From assembly GCF_000422665.1 (NCBI RefSeq), contig NZ_AUGM01000007.1, positions 1 to 64,000 on the forward strand: a stretch of DNA of 64,000 nt, given 5' to 3'. Position numbers and translations under genes: made by a program. The DNA is from Ferrimonas senticii DSM 18821. GTDB lineage: Bacteria; Pseudomonadota; Gammaproteobacteria; Enterobacterales; Shewanellaceae. Every line of letters starts with the position of its first letter. The first letter of the stretch is position 1. Under the pieces are notes generated by a model. That model was given only the letters and a program-made list of their open reading frames with translations. It was not told the DNA's origin and made no database searches. Positions 9,604-19,126 of the stretch are shown piece after piece.

Positions 9604-10497
9604 ATGCACCCACTTTCTCCCCGCAATGGCATGTTGCTGCTGGTGCTGGCTAACCTCGCCAGCGTTGTCTCAGATCTGTGTATCAAAGTGGGCGGCGCCC
9701 AAATGCCGATATTTCAGTTTGTGTTGTTTCGGCAATTGGCCTCGCTGGTGTTGCTGGCGCCGTTACTGTGGTGGTTGCCCCAAGGCCGCTGGCGTCAGGG
9801 ACTGCACTGGCACGCCTTACGGGCTCACGTGTTTGTTCTCGGCGCCCTGTGCATGGTGCCGGCCTTGGCTCACCTACCAATCGCCTCCGCCAGCGCACTG
9901 TTTCACTCCACCCCGCTACTGATGTTGCCGCTGGCCTACTGGTGGTATCGAGAGTCATTAACCACCGCCGCCATCACCGCCACCATCATTGGCTTTATCG
10001 GCGTATTGGTGATCGTACAGCCGACCGAGTTCAACCTCGGTGCCATTGCGGCGCTGATGGTGGCGCTGTCGATCGCGGTTAATAACCTGCTGATACGACA
10101 ATTGCCCAGTCAGCATACGGTGTTGCAAACCCTGTTTCTGACCAATTTGTTAGGAGTCCCCGCCACTTTTGCCTTGGCAATGGCGGATAACCAGCCTTGG
10201 GATTTCAGCATTATCGATACCGCGATCGGCTCCAGCGCGGCGCTGCTACTGTTTACCGGATTGTGCGTGATCGCCTTTCGTCGCTGCGCCAGCAGCCAAA
10301 TCGCCAGCGCCGAATACACCGCCTTGGTGTGGGCCGCAATCGTGGGTCTGCTGTGGTTCGACGAACCATTAACCGTACCGATGCTGGCCGGGGCGGCCCT
10401 AATCGTTATCCCGATGTTGTGGTTAGAGTGGCAATCGCGCCCGAGCCGATTAATCACTGAAACCGTGCTGACTGCGCAGAACACAAAAGACGTTTAG
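9604..10497 (+). CDS. DMT-superfamily (EamA) transporter
   Basis: This 297-aa inner-membrane protein has about ten hydrophobic segments in two EamA halves (about 10-140 and 150-285), typical of drug/metabolite exporters of the RhaT/EamA type. The second half ends with the common EamA pattern of a conserved WF(D/G)EPLT motif (LLWFDEPLTVPMLAGAALI). It lies divergent from the LysR regulator at 8586. The substrate cannot be inferred. Confidence 0.88.
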   Translation: MHPLSPRNGMLLLVLANLASVVSDLCIKVGGAQMPIFQFVLFRQLASLVLLAPLLWWLPQGRWRQGLHWHALRAHVFVLGALCMVPALAHLPIASASALFHSTPLLMLPLAYWWYRESLTTAAITATIIGFIGVLVIVQPTEFNLGAIAALMVALSIAVNNLLIRQLPSQHTVLQTLFLTNLLGVPATFALAMADNQPWDFSIIDTAIGSSAALLLFTGLCVIAFRRCASSQIASAEYTALVWAAIVGLLWFDEPLTVPMLAGAALIVIPMLWLEWQSRPSRLITETVLTAQNTKDV

Positions 10498-10569
10498 ACG
10501 TCCATATTGACGGACGGCCATGACTTGCGTATTGTGCCGCCACTGAATTATCCATTAGGCAGAACCACC

Positions 10570-11868
10570 ATGAGCGCACCGATCGCCGCTGCTACCCCGA
10601 AAGCCCTGTTGCCACTGATGCTTTACCTAGCGATCTATGTCGGCACCGGTGCCTACTTTCATGCGCAAGGCACCGACTTTGCTTTCTATCAGTTGTCGCC
10701 AGTTATCGCCATTTTACCGGCGATCATCTTGGCCGTGCTGATGAGCAAGCAGCGTCTTAATGACGCCATCGATACCTTTATGAAAGGGATTGGCGATCAC
10801 AACATCATCGCCATGTGCCTGATCTACCTACTGGCTGGCGCGTTTGCGGCGGTCGGTAAAGCCACCGGTGGTGTCGATGCCACCGTGGCTCTGGGTCTGC
10901 ACCTGATCCCAGCGGCGTTGCTGCTGCCGGGGATCTTTGTGATTAGTGCCTTTATCTCGACCGCAATGGGCACCTCAATGGGTACCATTGCGGCAGTTGC
11001 ACCCGTTGCCCTAGGCATTGCTGAACAAGCGGGCTTTGATTACGCGCTGATGGCAGGGGTGGTGCTTTCTGGTGCGATCTTTGGTGACAACCTGTCGATC
11101 ATCTCCGATACCACCATCGCCGCGACTCGTACCCAAGGCGCGCAGATGAAAGACAAGTTCCGCGAAAACTTGTGGATCGCCCTACCGGCGGCATTGATCA
11201 CTTTGGTGCTGTTTGGCTTCTCTGCCAGCGGCAATGCTAGCATCGAACCACAGACCATCGAACTGACTAAAGTGTTGCCATACCTATCAATTCTGGTTTT
11301 GGCCGTCGCCGGTTTAAACGTGTTTTTGGTGCTGACCATCGGCGTCCTGCTGGCTGGCGGGGTGGCATTTGCGTCCGGCGACTATGGCTTTATGACCTTT
11401 GGCCAAGACATCTACAAAGGCTTTAGCAACATGCAGGAGATCTTTATCCTGTCGATGTTGGTTGGTGGCCTCGCGGCACTGATGAAACAGCAAGGTGGCT
11501 TGGCGTGGATCACCGCCAAGATCAGCGGCTGGATCGGCAGTCACAGCAATCCGAAATCCGCCGAACTGGGCATTGGCGCGCTGGTGGCCGCAACCAACGT
11601 TTGTATCGCCAACAACACCGTATCGTTGATTGTTGCCGGCCCGGTTGCCAAAGAGCTGGCCGAGCAACACCAGGTTAGCCCACGTCGCAGCGCCGCCACC
11701 TTGGACATCTTCGCTTGCATTATCCAAGGCCTGCTGCCGTATGGCGCGCAAGCATTGTTATTGGCATCCACCTTTGCGATCTCGCCACTGGCGGTCGCCA
11801 GCTACGGTTGGTACTGCTTTATTCTGACCGCAGTCGCCATCGCAACCATTTTGTTGCGTAAGCGCTAA
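10570..11868 (+). CDS. NhaC-family Na+/H+ antiporter
   Basis: This 432-aa polytopic membrane protein has roughly 11 hydrophobic segments. The signature region GDNLSIISDTTIAATRTQG (about 173-191) and the STAMGTSMGTIAAVAP segment are typical of NhaC-type antiporters. A TTG start at 10507 would add 21 polar residues; I prefer the ATG at 10570, which begins just before the first membrane segment. Homologues are annotated as Na+/H+ antiporters, but some NhaC-family members exchange organic acids or amino acids, so the substrate is not certain. Confidence 0.86.
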   Translation: MSAPIAAATPKALLPLMLYLAIYVGTGAYFHAQGTDFAFYQLSPVIAILPAIILAVLMSKQRLNDAIDTFMKGIGDHNIIAMCLIYLLAGAFAAVGKATGGVDATVALGLHLIPAALLLPGIFVISAFISTAMGTSMGTIAAVAPVALGIAEQAGFDYALMAGVVLSGAIFGDNLSIISDTTIAATRTQGAQMKDKFRENLWIALPAALITLVLFGFSASGNASIEPQTIELTKVLPYLSILVLAVAGLNVFLVLTIGVLLAGGVAFASGDYGFMTFGQDIYKGFSNMQEIFILSMLVGGLAALMKQQGGLAWITAKISGWIGSHSNPKSAELGIGALVAATNVCIANNTVSLIVAGPVAKELAEQHQVSPRRSAATLDIFACIIQGLLPYGAQALLLASTFAISPLAVASYGWYCFILTAVAIATILLRKR

Positions 11869-11915
11869 CCGCGGGAACCTTTGCGACTTAGCAAAGACTA
11901 ACGACTACGCCAACC

Positions 11916-11948
11916 ACGGCGGCCACCCATCGGGTCGCCGCCGTTTTT
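11916..11948 (+). terminator. Terminator after the NhaC-family gene
   Basis: Stem ACGGCGGC/GCCGCCGT with an intervening GC-rich loop is followed directly by TTTTT. Confidence 0.82.
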
Positions 11949-11986
11949 GATACACTCAGCCCTCTGAACTTAATCCGCACCTGACT

Positions 11987-12304
11987 ATGTTTACTCCACG
12001 CCAACTCGCCAAATTAGGCTTGATCCTGTACTTCATCGCCTTTGCGGTGCTGTTTGTGCCCTTTGCTTTTGTTAGCGAAGCTGACGAAATGGCTAAACTG
12101 ATCCGCGACAATGGCAACAGTGCGCTGAATATCGCCGGCTTGATTGCCTTAGGCGCGGTCGCCATTAACTTTACTGGCTTACTGCTGACCCTGAAAATGG
12201 TCATTGGCCGACAATCACCCACCCTACTTGGGGCACTGGGCAATCTGCTGCCATTGCTACTAGTACTGGTGGTGTTAATCCGCTACAACGTGATTATGCT
12301 GTGA
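11987..12304 (+). CDS. Small membrane protein, unknown function
   Basis: This 105-aa protein has three predicted membrane segments (about 10-30, 48-70 and 80-102) separated by a short polar stretch (EADEMAKLIRDNGNS). I do not recognise the family. It stands between two terminators, so it is probably monocistronic. Codon use and context look native. Confidence 0.65.
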   Translation: MFTPRQLAKLGLILYFIAFAVLFVPFAFVSEADEMAKLIRDNGNSALNIAGLIALGAVAINFTGLLLTLKMVIGRQSPTLLGALGNLLPLLLVLVVLIRYNVIML

Positions 12305-12341
12305 GCAATCACACAAGCGTAATCAATTGAAATACTATTGA

Positions 12342-12367
12342 AACTCGGCTCAAGCAGCCGAGTTTTT
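12342..12367 (+). terminator. Terminator upstream of fbp
   Basis: Nine-bp stem AACTCGGCT/AGCCGAGTT, loop CAAGC, followed by a T run. It ends the small membrane protein gene. Confidence 0.88.
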
Positions 12368-12444
12368 GTTATTTTGATCAGCGCTTAAACCCGCTATCAT
12401 GCGCGGCGATTCCCAATTTCACATAACTTCACAGGACTGTGAGC

Positions 12445-13410
12445 ATGCAAATTCTGAGTGACTACCTAAAGCAGACTGGTGTTGATGCTAACCTGCAATC
12501 CCTGATTGCCACCTTGGCCGACTGCAGTGTCGAGATCAGCCAACTGGTGCGCGGCGGCGCCCTAGCCGGCGTGCTTGGGGCAACCGAATCAGAGAACGTT
12601 CAGGGTGAAACTCAGAAGAAGCTGGATGTGATCGCCAACGATCTGATCAAAGACAAACTGGCGGCACAACCACTGGTGAAAGCCTTGGCCTCGGAAGAGG
12701 AAGATCATGTGGTGGCTTGCCATGCCGATGGCCACTATCTGGTGAGCTTCGATCCACTGGATGGTTCGTCCAACATCGACATTAACTCTTTGGTTGGCAC
12801 CATTTTCTCGGTACTGCCAGCGCAAGCGGGCATCGACGGCGAACAAGCCTTTATGCAAGCCGGCCGCAACCAAGTGCTGGCCTGCTACATGCTGTACGGT
12901 CCAGCCACAGTAATGGCATTGACCACCGGCAACGGCACCCAAATGTTCAGCCTCGATCCAACCGACAACCAGTTCAAACTGGTGGATGGCGCGGTACAAG
13001 TACCAGCGGATACCAGTGAATTTGCCATCAACATGTCCAATCAGCGTTTTTGGCAAGCGCCAATGCAGCAGTACATTGCCGATCTGCTGGTGGGCAAAGA
13101 GGGGCCGCGCGGCAAAAACTTCAACATGCGCTGGATCGCAGCGATGGTTGGTGACGTGCATCGGGTGCTCAGCCGTGGCGGTTTGTTCACCTACCCAACC
13201 GACACCAAGGATCCAAACAAACCATTTAAGCTGCGGCTAATGTACGAAGCCAACCCAATGGCGCTGCTGGTTGAGCAAGCCGGCGGCATCGCCAGCACCG
13301 GTTATGAAACCATTTTGGATATCCAGCCAAACCACATTCACCAGCGAGTAGCAGTGATCTTAGGCTCACGTCATGAAGTGGCGGAATGCTTGGCGTACCA
13401 TAGCCGCTGA
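12445..13410 (+). CDS. fbp: Fructose-1,6-bisphosphatase class I
   Basis: This gluconeogenic enzyme hydrolyses fructose-1,6-bisphosphate. The 321-aa protein has the metal/phosphate-binding motif [14 protein letters not shown] (about 108-121) and the upstream acidic SEEED loop. The C-terminal substrate-binding and lysine segments ([20 protein letters not shown]) are intact. An AGGA ribosome-binding site lies 8 nt before the ATG at 12445; the GTG at 12439 is too close to it. It is followed by ppa, a neighbourhood also seen in Shewanella-type genomes. Confidence 0.95.
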   Translation: MQILSDYLKQTGVDANLQSLIATLADCSVEISQLVRGGALAGVLGATESENVQGETQKKLDVIANDLIKDKLAAQPLVKALASEEEDHVVACHADGHYLVSFDPLDGSSNIDINSLVGTIFSVLPAQAGIDGEQAFMQAGRNQVLACYMLYGPATVMALTTGNGTQMFSLDPTDNQFKLVDGAVQVPADTSEFAINMSNQRFWQAPMQQYIADLLVGKEGPRGKNFNMRWIAAMVGDVHRVLSRGGLFTYPTDTKDPNKPFKLRLMYEANPMALLVEQAGGIASTGYETILDIQPNHIHQRVAVILGSRHEVAECLAYHSR

Positions 13411-13421
13411 TCCTTCTACCT

Positions 13422-13458
13422 ACCGCCTATTAACGAGTTGTTAATAGGCGGTTATACT
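13422..13458 (+). promoter_or_regulatory. ppa promoter embedded in a 13-bp palindrome
   Basis: ACCGCCTATTAAC (13422-13434), a 5-nt loop and its perfect complement (13440-13452) abut a -10-like TATACT (13453-13458). A weak -35 TTAACG (13430-13435) falls inside the left arm with 17-bp spacing. There is no T run, so it fits an operator/promoter at least as well as an fbp terminator. Confidence 0.55.
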
Positions 13459-13499
13459 CAGCGGCAATCTATCGTTCATACACTACAAGGATGCCGTAC

Positions 13500-14030
13500 A
13501 TGAGCTTGAATGATGTGCCTGCGGGCAAAAGTCTGCCTGATGATATCTATGTGATCATCGAGATCCCTGCCAATCATGACCCCATCAAATACGAAGTCGA
13601 CAAAGACAGCGGTGCGCTGTTTGTTGATCGCCTGATGAAGTCACCAATGTTCTACCCAGCCAATTACGGCTACGTGAATCAAACCCTGTCGCTGGATGGC
13701 GATCCGGTTGATGTCTTGGTTCCGACGCCGTTTCCACTGCAGCCAGGCAGCGTAATCCGTTGCCGCCCAGTAGGGGTGCTGAACATGACCGATGAATCCG
13801 GCGAAGACGCCAAGATCATCGCCGTACCGCACACTAAACTGTCGCAAGAGTACGACCATATCCGCGACATCGACGACGTACCGGCCCTGCTCAAAGCGCA
13901 GATCCAACAGTTCTTCGAACGCTACAAAGAGCTGGAAAGCGGCAAGTGGGTGAAGGTGGATGGTTGGGCTGACGCCGCAGCGGCACGCGCCGAAATTTTG
14001 AGCTCAGCCGAGCGCTACCACAACGCTTAA
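13500..14030 (+). CDS. ppa: Inorganic pyrophosphatase (class I)
   Basis: This essential cytosolic enzyme hydrolyses PPi to two phosphates. Starting at 13500 gives a 176-residue protein beginning [10 protein letters not shown], as in E. coli Ppa (175 residues). AAGGA ends 9 nt upstream, whereas the in-frame ATG at 13491 directly abuts it. Active-site motifs [25 protein letters not shown] and EDAKIIAVP with the metal-binding aspartates are present. Confidence 0.97.
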   Translation: MSLNDVPAGKSLPDDIYVIIEIPANHDPIKYEVDKDSGALFVDRLMKSPMFYPANYGYVNQTLSLDGDPVDVLVPTPFPLQPGSVIRCRPVGVLNMTDESGEDAKIIAVPHTKLSQEYDHIRDIDDVPALLKAQIQQFFERYKELESGKWVKVDGWADAAAARAEILSSAERYHNA

Positions 14031-14041
14031 ACGGCTATCCG

Positions 14042-15184
14042 TTAACCGCTTCGCAGCGCTGCCAATTTCAGTTGGTAGCGCTGTTTTTCATTTTGTGGCG
14101 CCAGTTTGTGTGCCTGACGCATATGCCGCTCACTGAGGCTTAACTGGCCATTACGAAAATACGCGCGGCTGATGCCAAAGTGGAATTCGTGCCGATATTC
14201 CGCTAAATCAAGTGCGCGACGGTAGTAGCGCAGCGCCTGTTGATAGTCGCCTCCGCGATAGGCGGCCTCGCCCATATCGAAGTAGTAGTAAGGATTGGCC
14301 AAGCGATTCAGTTCTAATCGGGCATGCACCTGCTGCCACTCTTGCAACCGATTTTGACTGCTAAGCAGCAATGCCAAATTATGCAGCGCGTTATTAACCA
14401 AATTAGCGCGGATCACATCCGTTGGCGCTAACTCAATGGCGTAACGATAAACCCGTTCCGCCTGCGCCTCGGCACCAACGCGACGGTACAACACCCCTAA
14501 GGTGTTCCACAGTTGCACAAACTGCGGATCGATCTGATGCGCCGCTTTCAGCAGTTGATAACTGGCTTGATAGCGCCGTTGTACCAAGGCTTCTGCCGCT
14601 AGATTGTTGTAATAGCGAGCCAGCAATTGCGACTCGCTTAAGCTGATGATCTGGTAGCCGCGGATCTGATTGCCTGGCAAAAAATCGACAGTACTGCCAC
14701 GGCGCTCAAACACAGTGTCGTCGCTGCCGGACTGCAAGCGGATATTGACGTGGCCGTTAATCAGATAAACCCCGCCTTGGCGATCCCACACTGGCGGCGC
14801 TTGCACCAGTTGATAGCGGTAGCCGATGCCATTGGCCTTAGCCAACGCGGCGGTCATTACCACCAGCGACATGCAATTACCGCTGCTACTGGCAAAGGTC
14901 GCGGCAGCATCGCGGGTTAGGCGACTGTCGTACTGAACTTGGCCATCCTGCTGCAGAAACTCGACCAATGGCCGATGCTGCCCTCGTGGCATCGTCTGTA
15001 ACGCTCTGCGCATTGCTGGGGTCAGCGCAAAAATCTTTGCCGGTGTCGGCACGGCCGCCGAATTAGCCAGCGGCTCAAACAGCTGATCCTGCCACAGCGA
15101 ATCGGTGCTGATTTGCGCCTTATCAATCGATGCGCAACCAAACAGCATCCAGCCAATGAGGAAGATGATAAGATGCGTTCTCAT
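14042..15184 (-). CDS. Lipoprotein with transglutaminase-like and TPR domains
   Basis: This 380-aa exported lipoprotein has a signal sequence ending in the lipobox LFGC (Cys at about 17). Residues about 90-170 look like a transglutaminase/cysteine-protease fold: SGNCMSLVVMTAALAKANG supplies the Cys and NGHVNIRL the His. The C-terminal half (about 200-375) is built of TPR repeats (for example QALRYYRRALDLAEYRHEFHFG). It converges with ppa, with only 11 bp between stops. Substrate and partner are unknown; I infer an envelope role. Confidence 0.75.
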   Translation of the reverse strand: MRTHLIIFLIGWMLFGCASIDKAQISTDSLWQDQLFEPLANSAAVPTPAKIFALTPAMRRALQTMPRGQHRPLVEFLQQDGQVQYDSRLTRDAAATFASSSGNCMSLVVMTAALAKANGIGYRYQLVQAPPVWDRQGGVYLINGHVNIRLQSGSDDTVFERRGSTVDFLPGNQIRGYQIISLSESQLLARYYNNLAAEALVQRRYQASYQLLKAAHQIDPQFVQLWNTLGVLYRRVGAEAQAERVYRYAIELAPTDVIRANLVNNALHNLALLLSSQNRLQEWQQVHARLELNRLANPYYYFDMGEAAYRGGDYQQALRYYRRALDLAEYRHEFHFGISRAYFRNGQLSLSERHMRQAHKLAPQNEKQRYQLKLAALRSG

Positions 15185-15269
15185 TCATCAAGTATAGCCC
15201 TGCTCAACTTGATCATCAGGCTGTCATATCGCTGTCACGATCCGCTGGATCCATCAGGAGCTCTCGCTA

Positions 15270-16451
15270 GTGCAACTCTCCCCTCAGGCCCGTTTGCTGC
15301 TCGGCCTAACCTTTATCATGTCGCTGACCTTCGCCACTTGGAATGCGCTACTGAACAACTTTGTGGTCGAGGTCGCCAGCTTTGATGGCGCCCAGATCGG
15401 TATGCTGCAATCGCTACGAGAGGTTCCGGGTTTTCTGGCCTTTACTGCGGTTTTTGTGTTGCTGATCCTTAAGGAACAGGTGTTTGCCTTGGTGGCCATG
15501 GCACTGATGTGCATCGGCGTGGCACTGACGGGCTACTTCCCGAGCGTTTACGGGCTTTATGCCACCACTCTGCTGATGTCGATCGGCTTTCACTACTACG
15601 AAACCATCAACCAATCGCTGACTCTGCAATGGCTGCCAAAAGATCAAGCGGCGGAATTTATGGGCAAAGCGTTGTCGATTAAAGCCGCTGGGGCGTTAGT
15701 GGCTTACGGCATGATCTATTTGGGGATGACCTGGCTGGAGTTGGATTACCAGTGGATCTATTTAGCCTCTGGCCTGATGGGGTTAATGGCGCTGGGCTAT
15801 TTGGTGTATCGCTTCCCAATCTTTAAAGGCGGCGCCACTCAGCACAAAAAGCTGATCATCAAAAAGGACTACTGGCTCTACTACGGTTTGACCTTTTTCT
15901 CCGGCGCACGGCGACAGATCTTTGTGGTATTCGCCGGTTTCTTGATGGTCGAAAAATTCGGCTTCAGCGTTACCGACATCACCACCCTATTCTTGGTCAA
16001 CTACCTGTTTAACCTCACCTGTGCACCGGCGCTGGGCCGCTTTATCAAGCGCTTTGGCGATCGCAACGCGCTGCTGGTGGAATACGTTGGCTTGATTCTG
16101 GTGTTTGTCGGCTACGGCTTGGCCGATGAAGCCTGGCAAGCGGCGGTGCTGTACGTTATCGACCATCTGCTGTTTGCTCTAGCCATTGCGATGCGCAGCT
16201 ACCTGCAAAAGATTGCCGATCCGCAGGATCTGGCCTCGACCTCTTCAGTCAGCTTTACCATCAACCACATCGCCGCGGTATTTATCCCAGCACTGCTTGG
16301 CTTGGTATGGTTGAACGACCATTCGCTGGTGTTCTTTATCGGTGCCGGTTTTGCGGTTTGTTCACTGCTACTAAGTCTGTTGGTGCCGAAAGATCCCAAT
16401 CCAGAGTTGCCATACCTCGGCGGTCGCCGCCGTCCAGTCGAGTCCGCTTAA
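15270..16451 (+). CDS. MFS transporter
   Basis: This 393-aa protein has about 12 hydrophobic segments in the major facilitator pattern, with a short cytoplasmic loop near 185-200. The GTG at 15270 is preferred because CAGGAG precedes it by 9 nt and no earlier start fits. Divergent from the lipoprotein at 14042. The substrate is not predictable. An intrinsic terminator follows at 16500. Confidence 0.85.
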   Translation: MQLSPQARLLLGLTFIMSLTFATWNALLNNFVVEVASFDGAQIGMLQSLREVPGFLAFTAVFVLLILKEQVFALVAMALMCIGVALTGYFPSVYGLYATTLLMSIGFHYYETINQSLTLQWLPKDQAAEFMGKALSIKAAGALVAYGMIYLGMTWLELDYQWIYLASGLMGLMALGYLVYRFPIFKGGATQHKKLIIKKDYWLYYGLTFFSGARRQIFVVFAGFLMVEKFGFSVTDITTLFLVNYLFNLTCAPALGRFIKRFGDRNALLVEYVGLILVFVGYGLADEAWQAAVLYVIDHLLFALAIAMRSYLQKIADPQDLASTSSVSFTINHIAAVFIPALLGLVWLNDHSLVFFIGAGFAVCSLLLSLLVPKDPNPELPYLGGRRRPVESA

Positions 16452-16499
16452 TCGAAGCGCTAACCACTTAAGCTCTCGATACTTAAGCCGATAACTAAG

Positions 16500-16530
16500 G
16501 GGTGATCTAAAAGATCGCCCCTTTTGTTTT
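16500..16530 (+). terminator. Terminator after the MFS gene
   Basis: Stem GGGTGATC/GATCGCCC (one G-U pair) with a 5-nt loop, followed by a T-rich run. Confidence 0.75.
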
Positions 16531-16540
16531 CGGAGTCGCC

Positions 16541-17362
16541 ATGTCTGCCACCGCGTCACCAACACAGCCGCCCATTGCCCACAGCAGCGGCCACAGCCAT
16601 CAAAGCACCCGAGCGGCGGTGCTCGATCTTAGTCGTAAGATTGGTCTAGGACAGGAGCTGGAAGCGTTACCGGAACGAGTCGAATTTCGCCACAACCGTT
16701 TACTCGAGCAGTACCAGAGCAATTTAGAAGCGGTGGTGAAACACGCGGTGGCGGGCAGTAACAGCGAAATTGCCAGCCATGAGCTGGATCCCGACTGGTG
16801 GCATCAGTTCTCGCAACTGGCCGAACAGATCCACAATCCCAAAATGCAAAAGCTGTGGGGGCAGATCCTCACAGTCGAACTGGCACAGCCACGCAGTTTC
16901 GGCTTTAAGGCGCTTGACGCGCTGAAGCGGATGAATCATCGCGATGCCCAGCTGCTGTTGACCGCTGTCAGCTTAAGCGGCCGCTTCGACCAAGATCCGA
17001 ATCCGATTATCGTCACCGGTTGGCGCAGCGATCCCGCTTGGGGAGGATTGATTGCGGCCGCCGGCGAACAGTTGCCATTAACTACGCTGGGATTGCCCTA
17101 TTCCGCCATCTTAACCCTACGGGAGTTGGGACTACTGCACGCGGTAGAGATGGAAACTGGCACGTTGCCACAACGACCACTGACACTGCAATTACGTTCA
17201 CGGCCACTGCAATTGCAACCACAGAACGCCAGAGTGCATCTACGCTATTACCGCTTTAGTCACAGCGGTGAAGAGCTGTCGAAGCTGCTGCAACAGGAAA
17301 CGCCAAACGACTACATCGCCGCTTTACTAACGTTGGGCAGCAAAGCGCTGCGCTGGAGTTGA
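16541..17362 (+). CDS. Conserved protein, TIGR03899-like
   Basis: This 273-aa soluble protein resembles the TIGR03899 family of uncharacterised proteins found in Shewanella and Vibrio. Identification is from memory of the family pattern (RKIGLGQELEALPERVEFR and a WGQIL segment), so treat it as tentative. There is no signal peptide or membrane segment. A His/Ser-rich N-terminus (about 1-25) precedes the conserved core. Its 3' end overlaps the convergent methyltransferase gene by 52 bp, which is unusual. Confidence 0.65.
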   Translation: MSATASPTQPPIAHSSGHSHQSTRAAVLDLSRKIGLGQELEALPERVEFRHNRLLEQYQSNLEAVVKHAVAGSNSEIASHELDPDWWHQFSQLAEQIHNPKMQKLWGQILTVELAQPRSFGFKALDALKRMNHRDAQLLLTAVSLSGRFDQDPNPIIVTGWRSDPAWGGLIAAAGEQLPLTTLGLPYSAILTLRELGLLHAVEMETGTLPQRPLTLQLRSRPLQLQPQNARVHLRYYRFSHSGEELSKLLQQETPNDYIAALLTLGSKALRWS

Positions 17363-18150
17363 GGCTCAAACCAATCTAGTTGCGCCGCTAAATTGACCAC
17401 CTCACCGATGATGATCGCTGCCGGAGTCGGTACCGCTGCCGCGCTTGCCAGTTCGGTGAGTTGCGCCAAGTTACCGACAATCCGCTGCTGCCCTGGCTGG
17501 GTCGCCTGACCCACGATCGCCACCGGCATTTGCGCCGACATGCCCGCAGCCAATAAGCCCTGTTGGATGGTATTCGCCTGCTTTAGCCCCATGTAGATCA
17601 CCAAGGTATGATTGGCAATCACATAGGGACGCCAATCCTCAACCTGCCCCTGCTTGCCATGGCCGGTTATCAAGGTCACTCCCTGTGCCAACTGCCGGTC
17701 GGTAAGTGGCATTGCCCCGTAAGCGCTTAAACCACTGGCGGCGGTGACTCCCGGTACCACTCGATAGCTTAAACCTGCCGCTTTTAGGGCACTAAGCTCT
17801 TCAGCTACCCGAGCGAACATCATCGCATCGCCGCCTTTTAAGCGAACCACTCGCAAACCAGCAAGCGCTTTGGCGACCATGACCCGCTCAATCTGGCGCT
17901 GATCCATGCTGTGTTTACCGCAGCGCTTACCCACATCGATAATTTCGGCCTCAGCTGGCAACAACTGGCGGATCTCTGCAGAGACCAACGCATCGACCAG
18001 AATCACCTCGGCTTGGTTGATCCCATTAATGGCATGCAACGTTAGCAAACCCGGATCGCCGGGGCCGGCACCAATTAGCATCACCGGTTTGGACACTGCA
18101 GGCGCAGATTTAGTGGTGAAGGGAACAACATCTGATGGCAGCATCGGCAC
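17311..18150 (-). CDS. Uroporphyrinogen-III C-methyltransferase-like protein (first copy)
   Basis: This 279-aa protein belongs to the SUMT/tetrapyrrole methylase family: the N-terminal SAM-binding loop GAGPGDPGLLTLHA and VVPGVTAASGLSAYGAMPLTDR are present. The usual GGDPFVFGRG-type motif is altered to GGDAMMFARV, unlike the second copy at 34449. The GTG at 18150 has AGGA 7 nt upstream; an ATG at 18144 is the alternative. It stands alone, so a siroheme or other tetrapyrrole role is inferred from family only. Activity may differ from true SUMT. Confidence 0.8.
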   Translation of the reverse strand: MPMLPSDVVPFTTKSAPAVSKPVMLIGAGPGDPGLLTLHAINGINQAEVILVDALVSAEIRQLLPAEAEIIDVGKRCGKHSMDQRQIERVMVAKALAGLRVVRLKGGDAMMFARVAEELSALKAAGLSYRVVPGVTAASGLSAYGAMPLTDRQLAQGVTLITGHGKQGQVEDWRPYVIANHTLVIYMGLKQANTIQQGLLAAGMSAQMPVAIVGQATQPGQQRIVGNLAQLTELASAAAVPTPAAIIIGEVVNLAAQLDWFEPQLQRSALLPNVSKAAM

Positions 18151-18317
18151 AACAACATCCTGTTAAGGGTAACGATGCAAGCAGTTTACCCAGCCTCGTT
18201 AGAACAGATGAAATAGACAAAGCCTACTTTTTATTCCAAAAGGACATAAATAGTGAACGAGCAACGGCACAGTTGTGCACAAAAACCGCAGTTGTTTCAA
18301 AAAGCCGAAATCGGGGC

Positions 18318-18345
18318 TTGCACAGCAAAGCAAAATCACTAGAAT
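18318..18345 (+). promoter_or_regulatory. Promoter of the tRNA-Pro gene
   Basis: TTGCAC (18318-18323), a 16-bp spacer and TAGAAT (18340-18345) are followed by AGCGCC. The GC-rich discriminator suggests stringent control, as expected for a stable-RNA gene. It lies 60 bp upstream of the tRNA. Confidence 0.72.
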
Positions 18346-18404
18346 AGCGCCTCGTTGACCGCTACAATGGTCGACCTGCTGTAGAGATACAGCACACAAT
18401 ATGT

Positions 18405-18481
<77 letters not shown>

Positions 18482-18490
18482 CTTTCGAAG

Positions 18491-18518
18491 AAGCCTGCTC
18501 ATTGAGCAGGCTTTTTTT
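18491..18518 (+). terminator. Terminator of tRNA-Pro (type 1 hairpin)
   Basis: AAGCCTGCTCATTGAGCAGGCTT hairpin plus T run. The same hairpin recurs at 18741 and 18983 in the array. Confidence 0.9.
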
Positions 18519-18530
18519 CGTTTTAACCCC

Positions 18531-18635
18531 CGATAAGCTGAATAGCGCAGCTTGGCCGTGCATCACAGCTGTTGGCATCGCGGAACAAGAGGATCAGAGA
18601 TTCGAATCCTCACTAATGCGACAATCCAGCGACCA
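18531..18635 (+). pseudogene. tRNA-Pro remnant 1 (D-arm and T-arm, no anticodon arm)
   Basis: AATAGCGCAGCTTGG matches the tRNA-Pro D-arm, and GGATCAGAGATTCGAATCC its variable loop and T-arm with two changes. The anticodon stem-loop is replaced by unrelated sequence and the acceptor halves do not pair. Confidence 0.75.
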
Positions 18636-18767
18636 CTTTACGACAAGCCCGTTCATTGAACGGGCTTTTTCGTATCTAAAATCCAAGAACCTGCGGTTCG
18701 AATCCTCGCCAATACAACGATCCAGCGACCACTTTCGAAGAAGCCTGCTCATTGAGCAGGCTTTTTT

Positions 18768-18877
18768 CGTTTCAAGAACTGGCCTTTCCACCAAGAAAGC
18801 GATCAGCGCTACTGTTGGTATGACGAAGCCAAGGGTCAGAGGTTCGAATCCTAACTAATGCGACAATCCAGCGACCA
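18768..18877 (+). pseudogene. tRNA-Pro remnant 2 (variable loop and T-arm)
   Basis: AGGGTCAGAGGTTCGAATCC (18832-18851) is identical to the intact tRNA over 20 bases. The 5' half is replaced by unrelated sequence and the acceptor stem is missing. Confidence 0.7.
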
Positions 18878-19019
18878 CTGTGCGATAAGCCCGTTCATTG
18901 AACGGGCTTTTTCGTATCTAAAATCCAAGAACCTGCGGTTCGAATCCTCGCTAATACAACGATCCAGCGACCACTTTCGAACAAGCCTGCTCATTGAGCA
19001 GGCTTTTTTCGTTTATATG

Positions 19020-19126
19020 ACCGATAAGCTGATTAGCGCAGCTTGGCCGCACATCGCAGCTATTGGCATCGCGGAACAAGAGGGTCAGAGGTTCGAATCC
19101 TCACTAATACGACAATCCAGCGCCCA
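19020..19126 (+). pseudogene. tRNA-Pro remnant 3 (best preserved)
   Basis: GATTAGCGCAGCTTGG and GAGGGTCAGAGGTTCGAATCC-type segments match the intact tRNA's D-arm and T-arm. The region between is close to remnant 1 but has no TGG anticodon loop. Remnants 1 and 3 are nearly identical to each other, showing that the decayed form was itself amplified. Confidence 0.75.
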
